Below are positions 1 to 6,095 of a stretch of DNA of 8,504 nt, one piece after another (within the stretch, counting starts at the first letter, position 1; the number at the start of each line of letters is the position of its first letter). The notes under the pieces were generated by a model that saw nothing but the letters and a program-made list of their open reading frames with translations, did no database searches and had not been told where the DNA came from. The DNA is taken from contig JANXSB010000248.1 in the NCBI GenBank assembly GCA_025352865.1, positions 1 to 8,504 of the forward strand, read 5' to 3'. The stretch is from Chthoniobacter sp. GTDB lineage: Bacteria > Verrucomicrobiota > Verrucomicrobiia > Chthoniobacterales > Chthoniobacteraceae. The translations under genes were made by a program, and so were the position numbers.

Positions 1-253
1 CGAAAAAATGCGCGAAGCCGGTGCGGTCGGCGCGCTCGTTTTTGCTGCCGACGTGGTAGAGCACATAGGTCGCGACGACGGGCGAGGCGTGGTTTTCGTG
101 GAGGATGACGTGGAGGCCGTTCGGCAGGTCATACTCGGTGAATTTAATCGGCTTAAGGACGACGCGCGGCGCGGGTTCGTCCTTCGCGTTTGCGTGAAAA
201 AAGGACGCGGTGGCGAGGGCGGTGAGGATGGTGAGAAAACGGGCGGGAGTCAT
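1..253 (-). CDS. M16 family zinc metallopeptidase (pitrilysin/insulinase type), N-terminal fragment
   Basis: This is the first 84 codons of an exported peptidase; the rest lies beyond the left edge of the window. Translation from the ATG at 253 begins MTPARFLTILTALATASFFHA, a short positively charged start followed by a hydrophobic stretch, which reads as a Sec signal peptide. About 20 residues later comes the M16 N-terminal signature: a YDLPNGLHVILHEN strand, then VVATYVLYHVGSKNE, then GFAHFF. M16 enzymes continue with a Glu-His that completes the HxxEH zinc site, and the last base in the window (G on the minus strand) is compatible with that Glu. M16 enzymes degrade peptides and misfolded proteins, usually in the periplasm when a signal peptide is present. 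The gene diverges from apbE. No Shine-Dalgarno sequence precedes the ATG; the leader is C-rich. The family call is firm, but subfamily and full length cannot be judged. Confidence 0.88.
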   Translation of the reverse strand, partial: MTPARFLTILTALATASFFHANAKDEPAPRVVLKPIKFTEYDLPNGLHVILHENHASPVVATYVLYHVGSKNERADRTGFAHFF

Positions 254-364
254 GGGAGCGGGGTGAGACAGGGCGGAGTGTGTGGCGTTCAGAATGTGTG
301 GGCAAGGTTGGGATGGGAGAGATTTTGCGGTGAATGGCCGAGCGATGCGGGTTAGGAAACGGAC
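254..364. other. Divergent intergenic spacer between the M16 peptidase gene and apbE
   Basis: These 111 bp separate two head-to-head genes and must hold the promoters for both unless transcription starts further away. I see no convincing -35/-10 pair on either strand. The best minus-strand candidate (TTGCCC, 17-bp spacer, CACACT) matches the consensus weakly. In the apbE frame a TAG stop at 353-355 closes the upstream reading frame, so apbE cannot start before it. Confidence 0.6.
354..357 (+). promoter_or_regulatory. Ribosome binding site fixing the GTG start of apbE
   Basis: AGGA lies 7 bases before the GTG at 365. An in-frame TAG at 353-355 overlaps it, so GTG 365 is the first possible start codon. 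This supports the GTG start although an ATG (345) exists nearby in another frame. Confidence 0.6.
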
Positions 365-1402
365 GTGCGATTACGATTACGATTACGATTACGAGCACTG
401 GCCGCGGCGCTTGTGCTGGCCTTGGTCGCCGGTGCAGCGGCGGCGGAGGAGTTGCAAAAGTTCGTCTATGAAAAAGCCGAGATGGGCCTGCCCTTTCGCG
501 TCTCGCTTTACGCGGCGGATGAAGCGGCGGCGCGCGCCGCGGCGGATGCGGCGTTCGAGCGGATCGGGGTGCTGAACAGCATCATGAGCGACTACGACAG
601 CGACTCGGAGCTGAGTCGCCTTTCGCAGACTTCCGGACAGGGAAAGACCGTGCCGGTGAGCAGCGCGCTGTGGAAAGTGCTCGTTCGCGCGCAGGAGTTT
701 GCGGAGCGCAGCGACGGCGCGTTCGACATTACCGTCGGCCCGCTCGTCAATGTCTGGCGGCGCGCGCGGCGCAAACAGGAGCTACCCTCACCGGAACTCA
801 TCGCTGAAATGAAAGCGCGCGTCGGTTTCAGAAAACTCCGGCTCGATCCCGCGCACCAAACCGCCGAACTGCTCGTGCCCGAGATGCGCCTCGACCTCGG
901 CGCGATCGCGAAAAACTTCGCCGTGGACGAAGCCATCGCTGTCCTCAAAGCGCGTGGCATCAAGCGCGCGCTCGTCGGCGGCAGCGGCGACATGACGGCC
1001 ACGGACGCCCCGCCCGGCCAGCCCGGCTGGCGGATTGAGATCGCCGCGCTCGATGCCCCCGGCGCTCCGCCGCCGCAGATCATCTTTTTGAAAAACCGCA
1101 GCATCGCCACGAGCGGCGACATGTTTCAGCGCGTGGAAATCGGCGGCATCCGCTACTCGCACATCGTCGATCCCCGCACCGGCATCGGCCTCACCGACCA
1201 CAGCCTCGTCACCGTCCTCGCGCCCGACTGCATGACGGCCAATGGCCTCACCACCTCCCTCAGCGTTCTCGGCCCCGAGCGCGGCTTGCGGCTCGTCGAG
1301 GAAACGCCCGGCGCCGCCGCGCACATCGTCCGTCAGCCGGGGGAAAAGATCGAGGTCACGGAGTCCGCCCGCTGGCGCGAAGTGCCGCGCGCGGAGAGGT
1401 GA
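365..1402 (+). CDS. apbE: FAD:protein FMN transferase (ApbE family), exported
   Basis: ApbE enzymes act outside the cytoplasm, using FAD and Mg2+ to attach FMN covalently to a Thr or Ser of redox proteins such as the Rnf and Nqr subunits. The 345-residue product has a usual family length. Residues 1-27 form an Arg-rich n-region plus an Ala/Leu hydrophobic core, with no lipobox Cys, so it is probably a soluble periplasmic protein. Family motifs appear in order: SDYDSDSELSRL (75-86), GAFDITVGPLVNVW (118-131), DLGAIAKNFAVD (177-188), GGSGDM (205-210), ATSGD (248-252), YSHIVDPRTG (264-273) and TANGLTTSLSVLG (291-303). In the last motif most relatives have Asp where residue 293 here is Asn; that Asp normally helps bind the metal. 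The start is GTG 365, supported by an RBS and an in-frame upstream stop. No target flavoprotein gene lies in the window. Family assignment is strong; full activity is less certain because of Asn293. Confidence 0.93.
   Translation: MRLRLRLRLRALAAALVLALVAGAAAAEELQKFVYEKAEMGLPFRVSLYAADEAAARAAADAAFERIGVLNSIMSDYDSDSELSRLSQTSGQGKTVPVSSALWKVLVRAQEFAERSDGAFDITVGPLVNVWRRARRKQELPSPELIAEMKARVGFRKLRLDPAHQTAELLVPEMRLDLGAIAKNFAVDEAIAVLKARGIKRALVGGSGDMTATDAPPGQPGWRIEIAALDAPGAPPPQIIFLKNRSIATSGDMFQRVEIGGIRYSHIVDPRTGIGLTDHSLVTVLAPDCMTANGLTTSLSVLGPERGLRLVEETPGAAAHIVRQPGEKIEVTESARWREVPRAER
368..394 (+). repeat. Hexanucleotide tandem repeat (CGATTA, 4 copies plus CGA) inside apbE
   Basis: Four perfect copies of CGATTA plus a partial fifth directly follow the GTG start. 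They encode Arg-Leu repeated four times plus one Arg, the charged n-region of the signal peptide. Because the unit is six bases, gain or loss of copies keeps the frame and changes only the number of Arg-Leu pairs. Confidence 0.9.
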
Positions 1403-1418
1403 GCGGCGCGCGGTTTTT
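1385..1418 (+). terminator. Rho-independent terminator of apbE, overlapping its stop codon
   Basis: A perfect 8-bp GC stem (CCGCGCGC at 1385-1392 with GCGCGCGG at 1406-1413) encloses a 13-base loop that contains the apbE TGA (1400-1402). It is followed at once by TTTTT (1414-1418). The arm starts inside the last codons of apbE, so the C-terminal codons are shared with the terminator. Confidence 0.7.
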
Positions 1419-1420
1419 CC

Positions 1421-1462
1421 GAAAAAAGAAGGCCCCGCCTTCTCGCGAGGAGAAAGCGGGGC
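1421..1462 (-). terminator. Rho-independent terminator of the Gfo/Idh/MocA oxidoreductase gene
   Basis: Read on the minus strand, GCCCCGC (1462-1456) pairs perfectly with GCGGGGC (1438-1432). The stem continues, after one mismatch, through TTCTC/GAGAA around a short loop. It is followed by the U-rich tract TTCTTTTTTC (1430-1421) and starts about 27 bases after the TAA at 1489-1491. The plus-strand side lacks a T tract, so it serves the minus-strand gene. Confidence 0.85.
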
Positions 1463-1488
1463 GCTTGGGAATCAAGCAGCCGTGAGGC

Positions 1489-2835
1489 TTAGACGACGAC
1501 GGTCTTTCCGGGAATGGCGTGGGGATACATGCCGTCGGGGCCGGGGTTGACTTTCATCGGGGCGTCCCAAGCGAGCTTCTCGGGGAAGCCGGTGATCTCG
1601 GATTGGATGGCTTTGTCCCACTCGACTTCCTTGCCGCCGTAGGTGGCCATGCGGCCGAGGATGGCGGTCATGGTGCTGTGCGCGCCGTATTCGAGTTCGT
1701 TGTAGGGCGTGTTGTTGCGGATGGCGGTGAAGAGATCGTCGTGCTCCTGCTGGTAGGGGTCTTTGTCGCCGGCGTTTTTGTAGCGCCATTGGTCCGCGCC
1801 GCGGATGGTGTAGCCGCTGATATCGACGCTGCCTTTGGTGCCGACGGCCGCCTCGCTCACGCTGTCCCAGCAGCCGGGGATGTGGCGGCACTGGCTGAAG
1901 CATTTCGAGCCGTCCTCGTAGGTGAATTCGACCGCGTGGTGGTCGAAAATTTCGCCGTAGTCCGGGCCCTTGCGCACTTCCACGCCGCCCATGCCGTTCG
2001 CCTTCACGGGATGGCCTTTCTTGACCCAGTTGATGACGTCGAGGTTGTGGATGTGCTGCTCGCAAATGTGGTCGCCGCAGATCCAGGTGAAGTAGTACCA
2101 GTTGCGCATCTGGTATTCCATTTCGGTGAGCTTGCGGCCGTATTGTTTTTCGAGCGATTCGCGGGTTTTCACCCACGGCGTCTGGCCGTTCCAGTAGGCG
2201 CGCAGGGAGACGATGTCACCGATCGCGCCGTCGTGCAGGCGCTTGATGGTTTCGATGTAGCCGGCCTGGTGATGGCGCTGGAGGCCGACGCCGATGTGCA
2301 GGCCTTTCTTTTTCGCCTCCTCAGCGGCGGCGAGCACTTTGCGGATGCCGGGCGCATCGGTGGCGACGGGCTTTTCGGTGAAGATGTTTTTACCCGCTTT
2401 CACCGCGGCCTCGATCTGCATCGGGCGGAAACCGGGAGGTGTGGCGAGGATGACGACATCGGCGAGTTCGATGGCTTTTTCAAAGGCGTCGAAGCCGAGG
2501 AACTGGCGCTCTTTCGGAACGTCGATGCGGTCGGCGTGCTTCTGTTTGAGGTTGTTGAGCGTGCCGGTGAGGCGGTCCTCGTGGACATCGGCCATGGCGA
2601 CGAGTTTGACGGGGCCGATATTGTAGGTGCTGAGCGCCTGATCCGCCGCGCCGCCGCCGCGTCCGCCGCAGCCGACGAGGGCGATTTTGATTTCGTCATT
2701 GCCAGCCGCGTGAGCGAAACGCTCGGGGGCGAGTGCGCCGAGGAGCGCGCCGCCGGCCATGGCGGCTGAGCCGGTTTTCAAAAAGCCGCGGCGGCTGAAG
2801 GTGTCGGGTGTGATGATGTCGGATGGTTCGGGCAT
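1489..2835 (-). CDS. Gfo/Idh/MocA family oxidoreductase with Tat signal
   Basis: This is a predicted NAD(P)-dependent dehydrogenase of the glucose-fructose oxidoreductase/inositol dehydrogenase family, 448 residues long, exported folded by the Tat pathway. The N-terminus carries SRRGFLK (14-20), then a hydrophobic Ala/Gly stretch and AHA cleavage-like residues near 41-43. The Rossmann domain follows: IALVGCGGRG (51-60) with the dinucleotide-binding glycines, an acidic MADVHEDR (81-88) after beta-2, ATPPGFR (131-137) and the family lysine motif TEKPVA (153-158). The second domain contains EQHIHNLD (259-266), matching the family's acidic-x-x-x-His-x-x-Asp active-site pattern, with His263 the likely catalytic residue. 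The C-terminus follows the usual pattern of secreted PVC-group paralogs. Substrate unknown; sugars or polyols are the family norm. The cytochrome/FGE-like gene lies 113 bp upstream on the same strand and an intrinsic terminator lies downstream. The ATG at 2835 has no SD sequence before it. Family call is secure, specificity is not. Confidence 0.93.
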   Translation of the reverse strand: MPEPSDIITPDTFSRRGFLKTGSAAMAGGALLGALAPERFAHAAGNDEIKIALVGCGGRGGGAADQALSTYNIGPVKLVAMADVHEDRLTGTLNNLKQKHADRIDVPKERQFLGFDAFEKAIELADVVILATPPGFRPMQIEAAVKAGKNIFTEKPVATDAPGIRKVLAAAEEAKKKGLHIGVGLQRHHQAGYIETIKRLHDGAIGDIVSLRAYWNGQTPWVKTRESLEKQYGRKLTEMEYQMRNWYYFTWICGDHICEQHIHNLDVINWVKKGHPVKANGMGGVEVRKGPDYGEIFDHHAVEFTYEDGSKCFSQCRHIPGCWDSVSEAAVGTKGSVDISGYTIRGADQWRYKNAGDKDPYQQEHDDLFTAIRNNTPYNELEYGAHSTMTAILGRMATYGGKEVEWDKAIQSEITGFPEKLAWDAPMKVNPGPDGMYPHAIPGKTVVV

Positions 2836-2948
2836 AGTTGTGGGGTTGTGGAGGTGGAGTGCGAAGCTACGGGAGCCGCGCGGGATTTGGCGATGAATCT
2901 TTCATCGCGGGTGGGTGGAAAGATTAGGCGGGAATTGGGCGCGCGGTG
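2836..2948. other. Intergenic gap between the cytochrome/FGE-like gene and the oxidoreductase gene
   Basis: These 113 bp separate two minus-strand genes. Besides the perfect dyad at 2890-2908, the gap holds a C-rich leader directly before the oxidoreductase ATG. I see no good -35/-10 pair and no U tract. The two genes may be co-transcribed with the dyad as an RNA hairpin, or the oxidoreductase may have its own promoter here; the sequence does not decide. Confidence 0.5.
2890..2908. repeat. Perfect 19-bp inverted repeat (8-bp arms, 3-bp centre)
   Basis: GCGATGAA (2890-2897) and TTCATCGC (2901-2908) are exact reverse complements around TCT. No T tract follows on either strand, so this is not a standard intrinsic terminator. 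It may be an operator for a dimeric regulator, an RNA hairpin separating the two genes, or an RNA-stability element. The symmetry is certain; the function is not. Confidence 0.65.
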
Positions 2949-4379
2949 TTACTCCGCTTTTTTCAGCGCGGGGTTGTCCTTCTCCACGCCGCTGTTCCAA
3001 TAGGCATTCATTTCCTCGGCGTTCGGCGTTTTCAGCGGGCGCACGATGCGGAAGCCGAGGAACTGCGCGTTCGTGTGATACCAGATGCTCTTCGGGAGTT
3101 GCGGATCCTGCATCTTCCAGTCCTTGTTTGAGGCGCGGCGCGCGGCGATGCGGAGAGCGGCCACATCGTCGTCGTCCCACGAGCCTCCGCGCGCGACATG
3201 CGGATACGGCTTGGTCGCTTTGTTCCAGGGATTCGCGGCGGACGGGTTCTTGTAAAACTCCGGGTTGTACTGATCGAGCGTCCACTCGCAGACGTTGCCG
3301 AGGATGTCGTAGAGCCCCCACGGATTCGGCTTTTTCTTGCCGACTTTCTGGTACTTGAAATCGCTGTTTTTTCCGTACCAGCAGTACTCGCCCATCTGCG
3401 CGGGATCATCGCCCCAGAAATACGCCGTCGTCGTCCCGGCGCGGGCGGCGTATTCCCATTCGGCCTCGGTCGGCAGGCGGTAAAAGTGCCCCGTCTTCGC
3501 GCTCAGCCACTGGCAGTACTTGTTGGCCGCGTGCTGGGTCATCGAGATGGCGGGATAGCCGTCCTTGCCCATGCCGAAGCTCATCTCCACGTACGGCGAC
3601 GTGGGATGCGTGATCGCATCGGTCAGCGTGTTGAGCGCCGGGGCCAGCTTCTTCGTCTCTCGCGATTTTTTCTCCTCGTTCGGATACATGAACAGCTCGA
3701 ACTCGCCCCACGTCACCTCGCACTTTTCCATCCAGAAAGGCGCGATCTCCACCTCGTGCTGCGGGCCTTCGTCGGGCTTGCGGCCCTTCTCACTTTCGGG
3801 GCTGCCCATTTTGAATTTGCCGCCGGGAATCGGCACCATGTCAAAGGTCACATCCGTCCCCGGAATCTCGGTGGTGTAAGGCTTCATCTCCTCCGCGGTT
3901 TTCTCCTTCGACATCTCGGTGATGCGCGCAAACGCCTTCGCCACGAGCGCGCTTTCGTCGCCGCCTTTCGCCTCTTTTTTCTTCGCGGTGAGCGTCACGC
4001 CGTCCGGCCATTTCGCGCCTTCGTTGATCCAGTTTTTCAAAATCTCCGACTCCTCTTTCGTGATGCGTTCGAGTTCGCCGGTGACTTTGTTTTTCGGCGG
4101 CATGAGCTTCTTCGCGTCATCGGCGAGCGCGGTCGTCGTGTAGAGTTTGCTCTTCGCCGCATCGCCGGGGACGATCGTGGATTTCGATTCCGTCGCGGTG
4201 TCGTGCGAGGTGAGGTTCAGGTCGGTGTCGCCCTTCTCAAATTCAGTGCCTTTCGGGTTGTGGCAGCGCACGCAGTTGAATTCGAGAACGGGTCGCACGT
4301 CCTTTTCAAAATCGACCGCGGCGGACGCGGGCAGGGCGGCGGCAAAGGTGAGGGCGAGGAGTGAGACGGAGGTTTTCAT
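2949..4379 (-). CDS. Secreted protein with N-terminal cytochrome c-like domain and C-terminal FGE/SUMF1-like domain
   Basis: The chosen start (ATG 4379) gives 476 residues and a clean signal peptide, MKTSVSLLALTFAAALPASA; a longer in-frame reading adds 83 residues without signal-like character. Residues about 22-125 resemble the planctomycete-type cytochrome c domain: DFEKDVRPVL, a heme site CVRCH (36-40), the possible axial Met in LMPPKN (92-97), and a closing ILKNWINEGAKWPDG (113-127). Residues 131-165 form a Lys/Glu-rich linker. From about 175 to 450 lies a formylglycine-generating-enzyme-like fold: MVPIPGGKFKMGSP (181-194), RLPTEAEWEYAARAG (301-315), NPWGLYDILGNVCEW (352-366), ARGGSW (396-401) and a final LGFRIVRP (441-448). 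The Cys pair that true FGE uses near RGGS and GFR is missing, so sulfatase activation is unlikely; a lectin-like, binding or other enzymatic role is possible. It lies upstream of the oxidoreductase on the same strand and diverges by 30 bp from the ykgJ-like gene. Domain calls are strong, function open. Confidence 0.88.
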   Translation of the reverse strand: MKTSVSLLALTFAAALPASAAVDFEKDVRPVLEFNCVRCHNPKGTEFEKGDTDLNLTSHDTATESKSTIVPGDAAKSKLYTTTALADDAKKLMPPKNKVTGELERITKEESEILKNWINEGAKWPDGVTLTAKKKEAKGGDESALVAKAFARITEMSKEKTAEEMKPYTTEIPGTDVTFDMVPIPGGKFKMGSPESEKGRKPDEGPQHEVEIAPFWMEKCEVTWGEFELFMYPNEEKKSRETKKLAPALNTLTDAITHPTSPYVEMSFGMGKDGYPAISMTQHAANKYCQWLSAKTGHFYRLPTEAEWEYAARAGTTTAYFWGDDPAQMGEYCWYGKNSDFKYQKVGKKKPNPWGLYDILGNVCEWTLDQYNPEFYKNPSAANPWNKATKPYPHVARGGSWDDDDVAALRIAARRASNKDWKMQDPQLPKSIWYHTNAQFLGFRIVRPLKTPNAEEMNAYWNSGVEKDNPALKKAE

Positions 4380-4409
4380 GCGGGCGGGGAGGTTTGTCAG
4401 AAAGGCAAA

Positions 4410-4766
4410 ATGTGTCAATGGTGCGCGGCCATGTCCGAAGCCATTCATTACACCTGTCAGCGCTGCACGAATTGCTGCCGCTGGCCGGGCTTTGTGAAAG
4501 TGGGCGACGCCGAGATCGCCGCCATCGCGCGGCATCTCGGGCTGAGCGAAAACGATTTCATTCAGCGCTACACGCGGCTCCGCCCGCAGCGCGACGGGCT
4601 CGCGCTGACCGACAAAGGCGACTCGCACGAGTGCATTTTTCTCGATGGCCGCGACTGCGCGATCCAGCCGGTGAAGCCGGTGCAGTGCTCGGGTTTTCCG
4701 AACACCTGGAACTTCCCCGGCTGGCGCGAAGTCTGCGAAGCCGTGCCTGTGCTAGCCGCCGACTGA
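4410..4766 (+). CDS. YkgJ family cysteine cluster protein (putative metal-binding)
   Basis: This 118-residue cytoplasmic-looking protein carries the Cys-rich signature of the YkgJ family (annotated as a zinc- or iron-chelating domain of unknown role). Key residues are CQRCTNCC (16-23, pattern CxxCxxCC), then C75 in ECIFLDGRDC, C83, C93 in KPVQCSGFP and C109 near the C-terminus. The spacing of these cysteines and the PVKPVQC and FPNTWNFPG segments are typical for the family. Two starts are possible. ATG 4410 has AAAGG four bases upstream and adds two more cysteines (MCQWC); ATG 4431 gives MSEAIHY, closer to a usual family start, but lacks an RBS. The gene diverges by 30 bp (or 51 bp) from the cytochrome/FGE-like gene, and its 3' end overlaps the M20 peptidase gene by 15 bp, tail to tail. 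Biological function is not known, and neighbours give no clear hint. Confidence 0.88.
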   Translation: MCQWCAAMSEAIHYTCQRCTNCCRWPGFVKVGDAEIAAIARHLGLSENDFIQRYTRLRPQRDGLALTDKGDSHECIFLDGRDCAIQPVKPVQCSGFPNTWNFPGWREVCEAVPVLAAD

Positions 4767-6095
4767 CGCGAGTTCTTCGAGCAGGGCGCGGTTCAGGCGG
4801 ATGCCGGTGTGGAAGTTTTCGAGCGGGAAGTTTTCATTCGGCGCGTGGGCGCGGCAGTCGGGGAGGGCGAGGCCGAGGAGGAGGCTTTCGACGCCGAGGA
4901 TTTTTTTGAAAGTGTTGACGATCGGGATGCTGCCGCCTTCGCGGATGAGGGCCACGTCTTTGCCGGGAAACGCGGTGCGCAGCGCACGCTGCGCGGCGAG
5001 TCCGCCGGAAGAATTCGGATCGGTGACGTACGGCTCGCCCGCGTGGCCGCCAGTGATTTCGAGCCGCACGCCGGGCGGGGATTTTTCCAAAAGATGCGCC
5101 CGCACTTTCGCCATCACGTCGTCGGGCTGCTGGCCGGGCACGAGCCGGAAAGTCAGCTTGGCAAAGGCTTCGCGGGGCAGGACGGTTTTTGTGCCGGTGC
5201 CTTGGAAACCGCCGCCGATGCCGTTCACCTCTGCGGTCGGACGCGCCCACGTGCGCTCCAGACTCGTGTAGCCGGCTTCGCCGAAAAGCGCGGGCGCACC
5301 GGTGACGGCGAGGATCTCTGCGTCGCCAAAAGGCAGCCGCGCCCACGCGTCGCGCTCCCATTTTTCGAGCGGCGCGACTCCGTCGTAAAATCCGGGCACG
5401 GCGACGCGCCCGTCCGCGTCGTGCAGGCTCGCGACGAGCCGCGCGACGGCGGTGGCGGGATTCGCGACCGCGCCGCCGTAAATGCCGGAGTGGAGGTCGG
5501 TCGCGGGGCCGGTGACTTTGATCTCCAGCGCGCCGATACCGCGCAGCCCGTACGTGAAAGTGGGCACGCCGCGCGCGACCATGCCGGTGTCGGAGATGGC
5601 GATGATGTCGCACCGCAATTCCTCGCGGTGCGTGGTGAGAAATTCCTCGAGATGCGCGCTGCCGATTTCCTCCTCACCCTCGACGAGCACGATGAGATTC
5701 ACCGGCACGTCGCCCTTTTCGCGCAGCGTGGCGGCGATGCCGAGGATGTGCGCGAGAATCTGGCCTTTGTTGTCCGTCGCACCGCGGGCGAAGACGATGT
5801 CGTTTTCAATCCGCGGCTCGAAAGGTGGCGAGTCCCACAACTCCAGCGGATCGACGGGCTGCACGTCGTAATGGCCGTAAATCATCACCGTGCGCCGGCC
5901 CGGCTGATGGACATTGCGCGCGACGACGATGGGGTGCCCGGCGGTCGGATGCAGCGTGGCTTTCAAGCCGCTCGCGGTGAGCTGCGCGACGAGCCAGTCG
6001 GCGCAGCGGGCGACATCGGCGCGGCGTTCCGGATCGGTGGAGATGCTGGGGAAGCGGAGGAATTCGAGGAGTGTTTCGACTTCGGTGGAGTGCAT
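4752..6095 (-). CDS. M20 family metallopeptidase (dipeptidase-like)
   Basis: This 447-residue zinc-dependent exopeptidase of the M20 clan resembles the carnosinase/DapE-type dipeptidases that hydrolyse dipeptides or short peptides in the cytoplasm; no signal peptide is visible. Metal-site motifs are complete: GHYDVQPVDP (74-83, His75 ligand, Asp77 supporting), ARGATDNKGQ (103-112, Asp108 bridging), EGEEEIGS (139-146, general-base Glu142 and ligand Glu143), ISDTG (167-171, Asp169) and CRAHAPNE near 414-421 with the final His417. LHSG (201-204) and the 170-residue insert up to about 370 match the lid or dimerisation domain. ATG 6095 is the only plausible start, since an in-frame TAA lies a few codons upstream. 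An AAGGAG sits 36 bases before it, too far to be a normal RBS. The histidine kinase gene ends 54 bp upstream on the same strand. The 3' end overlaps the ykgJ-like gene. Substrate is not predictable. Confidence 0.94.
   Translation of the reverse strand: MHSTEVETLLEFLRFPSISTDPERRADVARCADWLVAQLTASGLKATLHPTAGHPIVVARNVHQPGRRTVMIYGHYDVQPVDPLELWDSPPFEPRIENDIVFARGATDNKGQILAHILGIAATLREKGDVPVNLIVLVEGEEEIGSAHLEEFLTTHREELRCDIIAISDTGMVARGVPTFTYGLRGIGALEIKVTGPATDLHSGIYGGAVANPATAVARLVASLHDADGRVAVPGFYDGVAPLEKWERDAWARLPFGDAEILAVTGAPALFGEAGYTSLERTWARPTAEVNGIGGGFQGTGTKTVLPREAFAKLTFRLVPGQQPDDVMAKVRAHLLEKSPPGVRLEITGGHAGEPYVTDPNSSGGLAAQRALRTAFPGKDVALIREGGSIPIVNTFKKILGVESLLLGLALPDCRAHAPNENFPLENFHTGIRLNRALLEELASVGG

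Noticed and set aside
270..330. Possible sigma70-type promoter for the M16 gene (TTGCCC, 17-bp spacer, CACACT)
   Set aside because: The -10 matches the consensus at only three of six positions, which is near chance for a spacer of this size.
345..575. ATG at 345 as an alternative start giving a product with alternating Asp-Tyr
   Set aside because: It is in a different frame from the ApbE motifs and yields an Arg-rich product without a domain; the GTG at 365 has an RBS and leads into the real frame.
1519..2769. A 416-codon open frame on the plus strand opposite the oxidoreductase gene
   Set aside because: It lies wholly antisense to a gene with clear Tat, Rossmann and active-site motifs; its Val/Ala/Asp/Phe-rich product has no recognisable domain and is typical of antisense frames in GC-rich DNA.
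3198..4364. A 388-codon open frame on the plus strand opposite the cytochrome/FGE-like gene
   Set aside because: Arg/Leu/His-rich shadow of a well-supported gene, with no domain signature and no RBS.
4380..4628. An 83-residue N-terminal extension of the cytochrome/FGE-like protein
   Set aside because: The extension would overlap the divergent ykgJ-like gene by about 200 bp and would bury a textbook signal peptide; the ATG at 4379 is far more likely.
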